Source of the DNA: Bacillus alkalisoli
GTDB taxonomy: Bacteria; Bacillota; Bacilli; Bacillales; Bacillaceae_I
NCBI RefSeq assembly: GCF_002797415.1
Contig: NZ_KZ454944.1
Span: forward strand, 3,428,665-3,492,664
Direction: 5' to 3'
DNA: 64,000 nt
Part shown: piece after piece, positions 8,157 to 16,487 of the stretch
How the letters are laid out: each line of letters opens with the position of its first letter
Numbering within the stretch: the first letter of the stretch is position 1
Translations under genes and position numbers: made by a program
The notes under the pieces: generated by a model
Database searches by the model: none
What the model was told of the DNA's origin: nothing
Seen by the model: the letters and a program-made list of their open reading frames with translations, nothing else

Positions 8157-9461
8157 TTAGTAATTAATAATATTTCTTAGATCTAGGCGTATTAATACGT
8201 TTTGTATTTGAGAGTAAACACCATAGGTCCCACCATTAGAATATCCCTTAACTATTCCTCGAGCTTGTCCACTGTAGTAAACAGGACCTCCGCTATCTCC
8301 TGGAACTGGCGCAACAGACATTTGTACCATATTAAAATAATAACTTAACCCAAAAAAACCTGACCAGTTCGCATTTCTTATTGTTCCACATTTAATATTT
8401 GATTCAATCCCTGCAAAACAAACTGCTTGTCCTACATAATCGTCACTTGAAGCCTGGTAACTAGTTATACTAATTGACCTTGAAGAGGAACCATATAGTT
8501 TGTTGCTTTTATTACTTGAACTAATAGCAATAGCTGCAGCGTCAACACTATCTGAATTGGCGAATTTCGCCATTTGACCAATTGTCCCCCCACCCTGAGT
8601 TACAGATTTCCATTGATGTCCACAATGACCAGCAGTTAGATAATAGTACTGAACTGACCCATTTACATATCCCCAGGCTGAGAATGCCCCAGTACAACTA
8701 CCACCGTCTATGGCTATCCCAGCTTGTAATGGTCTGTATTGACTAAACCTATTAGTATCTTGCGCTCTCGGAATTTCTTTCACAGAAAATGGTACATTAA
8801 TATATTGTTTTAAGACTTCCTCTATTTCATTAATATACTTATCTACCCCTATTTCAAGTTGATTTAATTTTATGTCCGTTGCTATAGAATTAATTATAAT
8901 TCCCTTACTAGTTAGTTCTTCTAGGTGTAAAATTAGTTTGTCGTGATCAGCGTCTAATTCTTTTTCAGATACATTTACTTCTACAAAATTTATATTAAAT
9001 TCATTATATTTTTCAACTATATTTTTTATTTTCATTTCAATATTAGGAACGGATTTCTTTATTCCTATATTAATAACTCCACCTTTAGTTTGGTCTATAT
9101 ATACCCCACCAAACTCTTCATTATTTAAATAATTCTTTATATTTCCTTTAAGTTCTGGGACTATCTTGTCTAATTTTTTCAGTCTATTTGTAAGTTCCGT
9201 TTCCTCTTCATAGGTCATGTATATACCAAATGCTTGTTTGGATGCCTTTGGATTTGCCATTACTTCTTTTACAAAATTTTTATTACTTTTAAGTCCAAAC
9301 TCTTCCCTAAATTTAATATTTTCTTCCACCTCATTAAGAATTTTATTCGCCTTATCACTTTTATTTTCTGATTGTGCTGTTGTAGCAACTGCAGAAACTG
9401 AAATTATTGGTGACAAAAGAATAATAGATAAAACAATAATCCATATAAAGCTTCTCTTCAT
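8157..9461 (-). CDS. Secreted S1-family (streptogrisin/alpha-lytic-like) serine protease precursor
   Basis: A 434-residue preproprotein. Residues 1-29 are a Sec signal peptide. About 30-230 form a pro-region with the 'GGVYIDQTKGGVINIG' type repeats seen in alpha-lytic-protease-like prodomains. The mature chymotrypsin-fold domain starts near PLQAGIAIDGG. The catalytic triad is visible: His279 in TAGHCG, Asp307 in SVDAAA, Ser390 in GDSGGP; Cys pairs (256/280, 348/358) suggest two disulfides. RBS GGAGGAG precedes the ATG. It would act outside the cell. It is divergent from a lipoprotein gene, with 143 bases between. A secreted protease is unusual island cargo. Confidence 0.88.
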   Translation of the reverse strand: MKRSFIWIIVLSIILLSPIISVSAVATTAQSENKSDKANKILNEVEENIKFREEFGLKSNKNFVKEVMANPKASKQAFGIYMTYEEETELTNRLKKLDKIVPELKGNIKNYLNNEEFGGVYIDQTKGGVINIGIKKSVPNIEMKIKNIVEKYNEFNINFVEVNVSEKELDADHDKLILHLEELTSKGIIINSIATDIKLNQLEIGVDKYINEIEEVLKQYINVPFSVKEIPRAQDTNRFSQYRPLQAGIAIDGGSCTGAFSAWGYVNGSVQYYYLTAGHCGHQWKSVTQGGGTIGQMAKFANSDSVDAAAIAISSSNKSNKLYGSSSRSISITSYQASSDDYVGQAVCFAGIESNIKCGTIRNANWSGFFGLSYYFNMVQMSVAPVPGDSGGPVYYSGQARGIVKGYSNGGTYGVYSQIQNVLIRLDLRNIINY

Positions 9462-9543
9462 TTTTTCTCCTCCTAGAATATTAATTAATTATTACAAGAT
9501 AAGTTTACCTTTATCTGTAAATTATATCAATGAATATTTTGAA

Positions 9544-9572
9544 TTTACTGACATAATATGAAGTGTTATAAT
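9544..9572 (+). promoter_or_regulatory. Putative sigma-A promoter of the lipoprotein gene
   Basis: TTTACT, 17 bases, TATAAT, ending 32 bases before the ATG of the lipoprotein gene. Confidence 0.55.
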
Positions 9573-9604
9573 TACAAGTGAATTTATAAATAGGAGGAAT
9601 AAGA

Positions 9605-9955
9605 ATGTATAGAAAATATCTATCATTAGGATTTATATTAGTGATATTAATATTATCTGGATGTGAAAAAGAAGTTTTGATAGACGCTAAGGAATTTTCA
9701 GTGGTTACGATAAAAAATGTAAAAACAGAAGAAATAATTTACTATAGTGAAGATAAACAAGCAGTTGATAAAATTATAGATACTATTAATAAATCGAAAA
9801 CTTCTGATAATGTTGAAACATTGGGTTCCCCATATCGTTTAATTTTATCTAATCTTAATAACAATTCATCAAAGGAATTATTAATATATGAACAATCAGG
9901 AAACGTAATTGTTGACAAAATATTGGTATATACTAGTTTTGATTATTTTGACTAG
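9605..9955 (+). CDS. Small lipoprotein, apparently frameshifted near its end
   Basis: A 116-residue product with signal peptide and lipobox LILSGC (Cys at residue 20), RBS AGGAGGAA. The body shows 'FSVVTIKNVKTEEIIYYSEDKQAVDKIIDTINKSK', recalling small YhfM-like Bacillus lipoproteins, with no assigned role. After the stop, another frame continues with LDKKKQGIIAPDEMKELSIK and ends near 10,107. A one-base loss around 9,947 would join the two into about 165 residues. So the gene may be a recent pseudogene or a shortened form. Confidence 0.7.
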   Translation: MYRKYLSLGFILVILILSGCEKEVLIDAKEFSVVTIKNVKTEEIIYYSEDKQAVDKIIDTINKSKTSDNVETLGSPYRLILSNLNNNSSKELLIYEQSGNVIVDKILVYTSFDYFD

Positions 9956-10107
9956 ATAAGAAAAAACAAGGAATTATCGCCCCAGATGAAATGAAGGAAT
10001 TATCTATTAAATTAAAATTACTATTTAAATTAACAGAGGGGAATATGGAAGGAGAAACAGATACTAATCAAAGTAGGATGTACATAATTGCTTTCAACCA
10101 ACAATGA

Positions 10108-10773
10108 AGCTACGAATGTAATTTTTGGTTTTTCTTATTAGGAATGTCTTATAAATAGCCCCTTAAATAGCTAATTAAAATCATCATTTCGACTTTTATC
10201 GGCACGACACCCACTATTAAAAAGTGGTTAAAATTGTAGCCACATTGGTATGCATTATTCGCGCAAGTTCATTTAAATTCATTGGGTGAATGGTTGTCTT
10301 TCCATATTTTTTAATAGTTGATATTTTCAAACAATAAAAACCCCTAATGTGGAAGACTTGTTATTTTAGCTAAATAAACAAGCATTCACTATTTGGGGTC
10401 TTTCCAATTACACAAGGCTAATTTATTTCTTGGTTTAAATCCCTTTGATCTAACGTACTTCTAATCCATCCGCTTCCAACTCTTCACCAATATTTACAAT
10501 TAACTTTTTATGCTCTTCATTTTCCTAAGAAATATGAAGAATTTCCTTCAAAATATTCACTAAAAAGATATTTATTATACTATCATTTTACCATTTGTTG
10601 ATTTTATAAAAGTAAGCTAACTAAATCAGCCTCCTCATTCCAACAATTTGATCCTTTTTAGGAATAACCTTCATTGTACTATTTATGTACACTATCACAA
10701 AACAATCACAAGAAAGGTATTTTCTCCTCCTTTTAATACTAATACTGTTACAAAAGTTAAAGGAGTGATAAAA
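10108..10773. other. Gap before the recombinase gene, with gene debris
   Basis: No intact gene. It holds the hairpin at 10,336-10,404 and, on the minus strand near 10,460-10,560, a short coding-like remnant (ENEEHKKLIVNIGEELEADG) interrupted by a stop. The stretch 10,180-10,330 could be the degraded end of an insertion sequence, but I cannot name one. Confidence 0.4.
10336..10404. terminator. Long bidirectional hairpin
   Basis: Outer arms AAAACCCC / GGGGTCTTT and inner arms CTTGTT / AACAAG around a TTTAGCTAAA centre form a 69-base stem-loop with T-rich ends on both strands. Confidence 0.5.
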
Positions 10774-12063
10774 CTGAATGAAATAAAAAATGTCGCCATA
10801 TACTGTCTAGTAAGCACAGAAGAACAAGCTTCTGAAGGTTATAGCATATCTGCTCAATTGCAAACCCTTCGTCAATATGTACATCTTTATGGGTCGCAGA
10901 TTGCAGAAGAATACGTTGATGAAGGCATTAGTGGGAAAGATATAAAAGGGCGACCTGCCATGCAAAGTATGATATCTGATGTGGAAAAGGATAAATTCCA
11001 AGCTGTCCTTGTATGGAAAATATCACGTCTTTCAAGAAATATGTTGGATACTCTTGTTCTGCTAGATAAATTCGAAGAGTATGATGTAAAGTTCATTTCC
11101 TACTCTGAGAATTTTGATACATCAAGTCCTATAGGCAAACTTGTCGTTCAACTGATGGCCTCCATTGCCGAAATGGAGAGAAATACGCTATCTGAAAATG
11201 TAAAGCTCGGGATGACCCAGAGAGCTAAAGAAGGAAGCTGGAACGGCGGAGTAGTTTTCGGATATGATTCTATAGAAAAAGAGCTTGTTGTTAACACCAA
11301 AGAGGCAGAGCTTGTTCAACTTATTTTTACTCTATATGCAGAGGGTAATGGTCTTAAGGCTATCGCTAATAACTTAAACAAAAATGGTCATAAGACAAAA
11401 CGCGATAGATTCTTTTCAATAAATGGTATTGCTACTATATTAGATAATCCAATCTATGTTGGTAAAATCCGATGGTTACAAGTTGAGAACTGGGATAAAA
11501 AGAGAAGGCGTGGCAAAAATGCGAATCCCATTTTAGTCAATGGGAAACACGAAGCGATTATTTCTAACGAGCTTTGGAATATCGTTCAAGCCCGAAGGCA
11601 AAGTAAGTCCTTTAAGCAGCGTCAGTCAAACGAGCCTTTCCTATTAAGTAGTATCCTACGCTGTCCTGATTGTGGCCAAGGCATGGTTCCTTCTATCACT
11701 ACTTCTACACAAAAAGATGGAACAAAACGAAAATATCGCTATTATGTCTGCGGCGAATTCCACAACAAAGGATCAGCTGCATGTAGAGCAAATTCAATTA
11801 AAGCCTACGATGCAGAATATGCTGTCTATAATCGTATAGCTGACTTCTTAAATGATTTAGCTGGCTTTCGTCAAACCATAGAAAATATTAATAAAGACAC
11901 AGTTCATACAAACTTTAAACTAAAAGAGCAATTGAATCAGATCATTCAGAGGAAAATTCTTCTTCAAATGATGATTCAAAAGAGAAAATGCCACCTTATC
12001 TTCAGATTTTTTTGCCTCTATTTATGGTACGGTTCACCCCTAATAATCCTAAACACCCTATAA
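10774..12063 (+). CDS. Large serine recombinase, probably inactive
   Basis: Domains in order: resolvase catalytic domain ([10 protein letters not shown]...GYSISAQ to about residue 150), recombinase domain (KEGSWNGG...[10 protein letters not shown]), zinc ribbon (CPDCGQGM...CG...AACRA), then an abrupt end. Such enzymes integrate and excise elements. The catalytic loop normally reads Y.RVS; the Arg (gamma-delta resolvase Arg8 equivalent) is Leu here (CTA, one base from CGA), while the nucleophile Ser remains. After LKEQLNQI the frame shifts: another frame reads [16 protein letters not shown], like a normal C-terminal tail, so about 100 codons of coiled coil seem deleted. The CTG at 10,774 sits 8 bases after AAAGGAG; GTG 10,765 is the alternative. 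Its end runs antisense into the rlmH remnant. Confidence 0.85.
   Translation: MNEIKNVAIYCLVSTEEQASEGYSISAQLQTLRQYVHLYGSQIAEEYVDEGISGKDIKGRPAMQSMISDVEKDKFQAVLVWKISRLSRNMLDTLVLLDKFEEYDVKFISYSENFDTSSPIGKLVVQLMASIAEMERNTLSENVKLGMTQRAKEGSWNGGVVFGYDSIEKELVVNTKEAELVQLIFTLYAEGNGLKAIANNLNKNGHKTKRDRFFSINGIATILDNPIYVGKIRWLQVENWDKKRRRGKNANPILVNGKHEAIISNELWNIVQARRQSKSFKQRQSNEPFLLSSILRCPDCGQGMVPSITTSTQKDGTKRKYRYYVCGEFHNKGSAACRANSIKAYDAEYAVYNRIADFLNDLAGFRQTIENINKDTVHTNFKLKEQLNQIIQRKILLQMMIQKRKCHLIFRFFCLYLWYGSPLIILNTL
12018..12038 (-). other. Right attachment-like site at the rlmH 3' end
   Basis: Minus strand GGTGAACCGTACCATAAA then TAG; shares the 14-base core GAACCGTACCATAA with 3,398-3,420. This is the position where SCC elements integrate in staphylococci. 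Confidence 0.75.
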
Positions 12064-12246
12064 ACTTGCTCTAGTAGTATTAAACGCATCATTTGATGTG
12101 GAAAAGTCATCTTAGAAAAAGGTAACGCATCGTTTGCTCGTTTCATAACATCACTGCTTAGTCCGAGTGATCCGCCTATGATGAAAGCTATTTTACTATT
12201 TCCATATGTAGCTAGCTTGTCTATTTCTTTCACAAGTTCTTCATAA
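12018..12246 (-). pseudogene. rlmH: RlmH (23S rRNA m3-pseudouridine methyltransferase), C-terminal half only
   Basis: Residues from [18 protein letters not shown] through [27 protein letters not shown] to the terminal RGEPYHK match the C-terminal half of Bacillus RlmH (159 residues), which methylates pseudouridine 1915 in 23S rRNA. The N-terminal half, including the start, is missing: the frame runs into a GGTGCCTG palindrome at 12,245. RlmH binds SAM through the conserved GGSLGL loop, which is present, but the protein would be half length. An intact copy is expected elsewhere in the genome. The last 21 bases form the right attachment-like site of the island. Confidence 0.85.
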
Positions 12247-12302
12247 AAGGTGCCTGCCCTCAGTACGTTAAAGTTTTTACTAGTTGGGGGTCAGGCACCT
12301 TT
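12245..12302. repeat. GGTGCCTGACCC palindrome
   Basis: Arms AAAGGTGCCTGCCC and GGGTCAGGCACCTTT around about 28 bases. It marks the point where rlmH is cut off, and fits the second intergenic repeat family of this genome. Confidence 0.75.
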
Positions 12303-12308
12303 AAACTT

Positions 12309-12641
12309 TCATTTCACAACCACCTTCTGAACACTTTCCTTTTCCAACAATTCCTTCACCCTCTGGTCGATTCTTTCTATCTCCCCGGTAGGGTTTCTCC
12401 ACCAGTTCCGACTCCAGATTCGTTCGATTTTCCAGCCGCGGCTTTCGAGGAAGTTTTGTCTGTATACATCTCTGTCTTTGGCGCTTTGTGAGCTATGGTA
12501 CATGGCACCATCACACTCGATGCCTAGAATGTATCGAGATGTGTCTTCTGGGTGCACGATCGCCATATCGATTCGGTAGCCGGACATTCCCACTTGTGTC
12601 CAAACTGTGGTACTGGCCCCATAGCCTAATTTTGCACCCAA
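12309..12641 (-). pseudogene. C-terminal nuclease domain of a large DUF4011/DUF3320-type helicase, remnant
   Basis: The 110 residues contain TQVGMSGYRIDMAIVHPED, YILGIECDGAMYHSS and RIWSRNWWRNP, the hallmark blocks of the MTES_1575/DUF559-like restriction-endonuclease domain that ends giant superfamily-1 helicases (usually more than 1,500 residues). Catalytic-type residues D, E and D are present (RIDMAI, GIECDG). Nothing of the helicase remains. It starts directly after the TGA of the ABC-F gene and in the same frame, with no good ribosome site of its own. I read it as debris left by a deletion; a small stand-alone nuclease is less likely. Confidence 0.75.
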
Positions 12642-12644
12642 AAC

Positions 12645-14522
12645 TCATTCTATCCCTTCACAAATCTCTTCCCAACGATTCTCCAATTCTTCTTTCTCTC
12701 TATATAACTTCTGCAAAACGTCTATATCGGTACTTTCCGCAAGTTGCTGGTCTACTTCTAATATCCGATTTTCTACGATAGCTAATTCCTTCTTCAACAG
12801 TTCTGAATTATTACCATCCTTTTTCTTCGTACTGATGGAATGTTGCCCCTCCTTTTTCTTCTCTGGGGTGATCTCTACTTTCTTACTCCGCAGTGCCTTT
12901 TCATCCCATTTCATTTTCGCATAATCATAGTTTCCTACATATCCATTTACTTCTTGATTTTGGATCCAATAAATTTTTTCAAACAGTTTATTAAGAAAAT
13001 AGCGGTCGTGAGAAACTGCTATGATCGTTCCATTAAAGTCTTCTAATGCTTCTTCTAGAACTTCCCTTGATTCAATATCTAAGTGATTGGTTGGTTCGTC
13101 TAAGATTAGCAGGTTGATATCTTGGTACATTAGCTGCGCTAAGCGTAGTCTCATCCTCTCTCCTCCACTGAGCTGGGAGACTTTTCGATAGACGGTATGT
13201 CCATAAAATAGAAACCTCGCTAAAATCCCTCTCGCTTCTCCTTCTGTCACACGCACCTCACTACGGAAGACATCTATCAATGTATCGTCCGTAATGTCAG
13301 AAAAAATATGTTGGGATAAATAGCCGACCTTCACATTACTGCCTAAACGAACCTCTCCTTTGTCTGGTTTTAATTGGTGAAGCATGAGCTTAATTAATGT
13401 AGATTTTCCAGTTCCGTTTTCGCCTATAATAGCCACCCTTTGTTGATAGTTCACATCTAGGTTTACGTTTTGGAAGAGTAGTTGATCACCAAAATACTTT
13501 GATACATCACGAAGTATGATTACGTCTTTTCCACTTCGATCTGCTGCTTCCATTTCTAGATTCATTTTCTTTCTATTTAGGATAGGGCGATTAATTTTCT
13601 CCATTCGCTCTATCGCTCTTTCCATGTTACGTGCTCTTTTATGAAGACCTTCACTCGGTGGATTCGCTCTGTTTGCCCACTCACGTAGCCGCTTAATCGC
13701 TTCTTTCATTTTCTTTATTTTCTTTTGCTGTTCCTCAAATGCTTGGAACTCATTTAACAGTCGCTCTTCTTTCTCTCTCATAAATCCTGTGAAGTTCGTG
13801 TGGTAGCAGGTTATTTCGCCGTCCTCCATATCTAGTATTTTGGTTGCTACTTCATCTAGAAAATAACGGTCATGGGAAACTACAACAACCGTTCCACGAT
13901 ATTCTTGTAAAAAGTTTCCTAGCCATTCAACTGCCATCAAATCTAAATGATTAGTCGGCTCATCTAATAGCAGTAAATCCGGTTCATGTAGAAGGGAAAT
14001 GGCCAATCCAACCTTCGTCTTTTCTCCTCCACTTAATGTTGAGAATGCTTTATTTAATAGAGATTTTATGTTTAAACCATTTACGATTTTTTCAATATTG
14101 GCTTCTATCTCATAGCCACCTTGAATTGTAAAATGGTCTTGGACGTTGCCATACTCTTGTATGAGTCGCTGCATTTTCTCTTCTGTCGTTTCTCTGCTCA
14201 TCTCCGCTTCTAATTGCTTTATCTTCTCTTCTGTTTTTAATAGATCAGAAAAAGCAGTTTGTAGTACCTCTTTTGTTGTATGTTCATTATGGTAATCAGG
14301 AATTTGCGATAGATAGCCGATTTTCAAGCCTTTTTTCCAATGAATTTGGCCAGCATCGGGTGCTTCTTCTCCAGCTAGCAATCGAAACAACGTCGTTTTT
14401 CCGCTACCATTTCGACCGACTAGACCCACTCGGTCGTTTTCTTTTATTTCAAATGTTATATTTTCAAAGATGGAGTTTCCTCCGTACATTTTTTTCACTT
14501 GGTTTACACTACATGTGATCAT
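12645..14522 (-). CDS. ABC-F ATPase (translation factor / ribosome protection type)
   Basis: A 625-residue protein without membrane segments. It has two ABC domains: Walker A GRNGSGKT (about 36) and GENGTGKS (about 372), signatures LSGGEK and LSGGER, Walker B LLLLDEPTNHLD and LLILDEPTNHLD. An interdomain linker of about 80 residues (about 245-330, rich in Lys and Arg: KRLREWANRANPP) reaches the ribosome in this family. The C-terminal coiled coil runs about 560-620. It resembles YdiF/VmlR-like ABC-F proteins that act on the E site or peptidyl transferase centre. RBS AGGAGG. The leader ORF and terminator upstream point to antibiotic-type attenuation control, favouring a protection role, though a housekeeping factor cannot be ruled out. 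Confidence 0.88.
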   Translation of the reverse strand: MITCSVNQVKKMYGGNSIFENITFEIKENDRVGLVGRNGSGKTTLFRLLAGEEAPDAGQIHWKKGLKIGYLSQIPDYHNEHTTKEVLQTAFSDLLKTEEKIKQLEAEMSRETTEEKMQRLIQEYGNVQDHFTIQGGYEIEANIEKIVNGLNIKSLLNKAFSTLSGGEKTKVGLAISLLHEPDLLLLDEPTNHLDLMAVEWLGNFLQEYRGTVVVVSHDRYFLDEVATKILDMEDGEITCYHTNFTGFMREKEERLLNEFQAFEEQQKKIKKMKEAIKRLREWANRANPPSEGLHKRARNMERAIERMEKINRPILNRKKMNLEMEAADRSGKDVIILRDVSKYFGDQLLFQNVNLDVNYQQRVAIIGENGTGKSTLIKLMLHQLKPDKGEVRLGSNVKVGYLSQHIFSDITDDTLIDVFRSEVRVTEGEARGILARFLFYGHTVYRKVSQLSGGERMRLRLAQLMYQDINLLILDEPTNHLDIESREVLEEALEDFNGTIIAVSHDRYFLNKLFEKIYWIQNQEVNGYVGNYDYAKMKWDEKALRSKKVEITPEKKKEGQHSISTKKKDGNNSELLKKELAIVENRILEVDQQLAESTDIDVLQKLYREKEELENRWEEICEGIE

Positions 14523-14752
14523 GCTTGATCCTCCTAGTTGTTTACTGAATGTTGTTTATGTGTAAGAGATGTATCCGTTATTTTCTTTACAGGTACATGC
14601 TTTCCGTAGCAATCAATTTCCTTCTTCAAATCTTCTTCAACTACACTCTTGGTTTTAATAGATTACAAAACCATACTAAACACCTTTTAAAAACACGAAA
14701 AAGCCAAAGAGATTACAGCAATCCCCATGGCTTCCTTCAGAAAAGTAGGCAC

Positions 14753-14783
14753 AAAAAAAGAGCGTAGGAAACGCTCTCTTTTT
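14753..14783 (-). terminator. Intrinsic terminator between leader ORF and ABC-F gene
   Basis: On the minus strand, AGAGAGCGT TTCCT ACGCTCT followed by TTTTTTT. It lies after the leader ORF and about 230 bases before the ABC-F ATG, so by default it would stop transcription before the gene. Confidence 0.75.
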
Positions 14784-14835
14784 ACCTATATTTATTGTGG
14801 GTAAAGAGATGTTTTCTCTGTATTTGTTTTGCTAT

Positions 14836-14949
14836 TTAGTTGCTAAAAATGGGCATACGTATCCCGTTGACAACTAATACAGCAAATTTTGCACGGACGA
14901 AATATAAGAATTCATTCCAGAAACCGCGCACCAAAACAGTAGTTAACAT
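14836..14949 (-). CDS. Leader peptide ORF upstream of ABC-F gene (37 residues)
   Basis: ATG at 14,949 is preceded by GGAGGTGGGAAAGG, a very strong ribosome site. The product starts MLTTVLVRGFWNEF and ends IRMPIFSN. It is hydrophobic and aromatic and matches no family I know. Position is the argument: promoter, short ORF, terminator, then an ABC-F gene is the layout of genes induced by ribosome stalling on a leader, such as vmlR and other ABC-F resistance genes. A short stem (AGAGAAAACATCTCT-like) between this ORF and the terminator could compete with the terminator arm. Confidence 0.65.
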   Translation of the reverse strand: MLTTVLVRGFWNEFLYFVRAKFAVLVVNGIRMPIFSN

Positions 14950-14982
14950 CCTTTCCCACCTCCGTTCTAAATAATTATGTTT

Positions 14983-15011
14983 ATTTTAGCATTATTTAGT
15001 AATATTATCAA
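14983..15011 (-). promoter_or_regulatory. Sigma-A promoter of the leader/ABC-F unit
   Basis: Minus strand TTGATA, 17 bases, TAAAAT, placed 34 bases before the leader ATG. Spacing is ideal and both hexamers are close to consensus. Confidence 0.7.
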
Positions 15012-15065
15012 ATGAAGATTAGGAAATTTCCAGCCACAGGAACAGTTCTTCTAGGATGTGAAATG

Positions 15066-15117
15066 TGGACGAGGTTAAATTTACATCCTATTAAAATGTG
15101 AATTTAACCCCGTCCCT
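15066..15117. repeat. GGGGACGGGG-type palindrome, variant left arm
   Basis: Left arm TGGACGAGGTTAAATTTACA, right arm its complement ending CCCCGTCCC, so two bases of the left arm have diverged. It lies between the ABC-F promoter and the end of the CoiA-like gene. Confidence 0.8.
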
Positions 15118-15122
15118 GTTTC

Positions 15123-16403
15123 TCACAACAACCTCTTCAACTCCTCAAACGACCTCACATCATTCCCCTCTACAATATCCCATACTTTCTGTGCGTTCTT
15201 TGGCCCGATTTTTCGGAGCATGTATTTGGACCAGAGTTCTTGTTGTTCCTTTTGGGTTAGGTTGATTCTTTTCCTTAGTAACAACTTCAATTCATCATAA
15301 TGCATGGCTCTTTTGTTTTCGTTTGCCTCGAGTTGTTGCTTTTTTCTCTCTTCCATCATCTGTTGGCGTAATAATTCTTTTTGTTTTTCTAGTTCTTTTC
15401 TTTGTTGTTCCTCGAGTTCTATTCTTCTGAGCTCGGCTTCTTCTTGTTCTTTGTGTAGGAAATGATAGTTTTCGATAAATTGATTTCTATTTGATTCTTC
15501 TATTTGAGGATCGCTTAAGTTTAACTTTTTTTCGTTTATTGCTAATGCTTGGGAGAATGGTATTTTGTATCCTTCTCCTAATAAAAATGCTCTAAATGGT
15601 TTTTGTATTCTGTCTTTTAGATAGCGATGAATGAGCACGGAGATACCGTCTTCAGTTGATTGAATATAATATAAACTCCTTACTTCTACCTTTAAGTTAG
15701 GCAAGGAGGCTACGTAATTATAAGGTTTAAAGAATAATAGATCTGTTGCTATTGTTTTTAAAGCAGTTTCCCATTTTTTATCTTCGGAAGTATGTAGTGA
15801 AATGGATGCTTCTGCTTCCCATAGGACGATGGCATGTTTTTCTTTTTCAATGGCTAGTTCTTTATTTTCTATGAACCAGATAGGGTGCATGCCTTGTTGT
15901 TGAAAGTACTTGTGGCGTTTTTGTATTTCTTTTGCAAGGGTAGCATCTAGGTTGGGGGTAACGTTTGTCACGATGGAAATAGCGAGTTCCGTTTGGCCAA
16001 TTTTTAGAAAAATGTCAGGATATTGCTTTAAGTTTATGTTTGCACGATAACCGTAATCAACATTGATAGTGGGATTAATCTTAGAAGTAGATTTTAGTTC
16101 ATCTATAAATATATCTACGAGGGTCTTATGCTGAGGAGTTTCTCTTTCTGTTTGTTTTCTATACTTTTTTTCTGCTTTATCTGCCATTTTTGATTCTGTG
16201 CAAGCTTCTGAATGCCTATGGGAAAAATGGACTTCTTTTATGTCACTGTACTTGACGATTAGTTCCGCCTGACAATAAGGACATTGGTAAATACCTTTTT
16301 TCGCGAGTTGCTTGTAGGATTGTACATGTTCTTTTGTTAAATGATATGGTAGTCTTTCGGTTACTTGTTCGATTACATGGTATGCTTCTCTCATTTTTAT
16401 CAC
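15123..16403 (-). CDS. CoiA-like competence/nuclease family protein
   Basis: A 426-residue soluble protein. The N-terminal part has a zinc-finger pair (CPYC, residues 41-44) followed by 'VHFSHRHSEAC', the opening seen in CoiA-like proteins. Next is a probable PD-(D/E)xK core (YRANINLKQYPDIFLKIGQTELAISIV). A long charged coiled coil (about 310-370, rich in Glu, Gln, Lys and Arg) leads to a small helical end. CoiA proteins help recombine incoming DNA during competence. The fit is by domain order; identity to YjbF is not obvious, so I leave the symbol empty. It is transcribed alone, with palindromes on both sides. Confidence 0.65.
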   Translation of the reverse strand: MIKMREAYHVIEQVTERLPYHLTKEHVQSYKQLAKKGIYQCPYCQAELIVKYSDIKEVHFSHRHSEACTESKMADKAEKKYRKQTERETPQHKTLVDIFIDELKSTSKINPTINVDYGYRANINLKQYPDIFLKIGQTELAISIVTNVTPNLDATLAKEIQKRHKYFQQQGMHPIWFIENKELAIEKEKHAIVLWEAEASISLHTSEDKKWETALKTIATDLLFFKPYNYVASLPNLKVEVRSLYYIQSTEDGISVLIHRYLKDRIQKPFRAFLLGEGYKIPFSQALAINEKKLNLSDPQIEESNRNQFIENYHFLHKEQEEAELRRIELEEQQRKELEKQKELLRQQMMEERKKQQLEANENKRAMHYDELKLLLRKRINLTQKEQQELWSKYMLRKIGPKNAQKVWDIVEGNDVRSFEELKRLL

Positions 16404-16426
16404 CTCTTCATTTTTAATAGAATAAT

Positions 16427-16472
16427 AGGGACAGGCCGATTAATGCGTTGTTGCATTGTGGCTGCTGTCCCT
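16427..16472. repeat. GGGACAG palindrome
   Basis: Arms AGGGACAGGCC and its relaxed complement GGCTGCTGTCCCT around a GCGTTGTTGCA centre. It is a looser relative of the CTGTCCC-armed family, and may end the 16.5-17.0 kb gene. Confidence 0.55.
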
Positions 16473-16487
16473 GCCGTTCGTCTTTGG

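Larger units (their letters stand above)
3398..12038. mobile_element. rlmH-integrated genomic island (SCC-like in its site), ~8.6 kb
   Basis: The segment is bounded by direct copies of the rlmH 3' end and carries a large serine recombinase next to the rlmH end, the same arrangement as staphylococcal SCC elements (ccr recombinases, rlmH 3' site). Cargo: a nuclease/ATPase pair, a secreted serine protease, a lipoprotein and several small ORFs. Base composition is visibly more AT-rich than the flanks, and the GGGGACGGGG palindromes common outside are missing inside. Both recombinases are damaged, so the island is probably fixed in place. Confidence 0.75.

Noticed and set aside
10180-10404. Complete insertion sequence
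   Set aside because: No transposase frame and no terminal repeats; only a hairpin and debris.
10648-10773. Earlier ATG start for the recombinase
   Set aside because: The extra 42 residues are unlike any recombinase N terminus, while AAAGGAG stands 8 bases before the CTG at 10,774.
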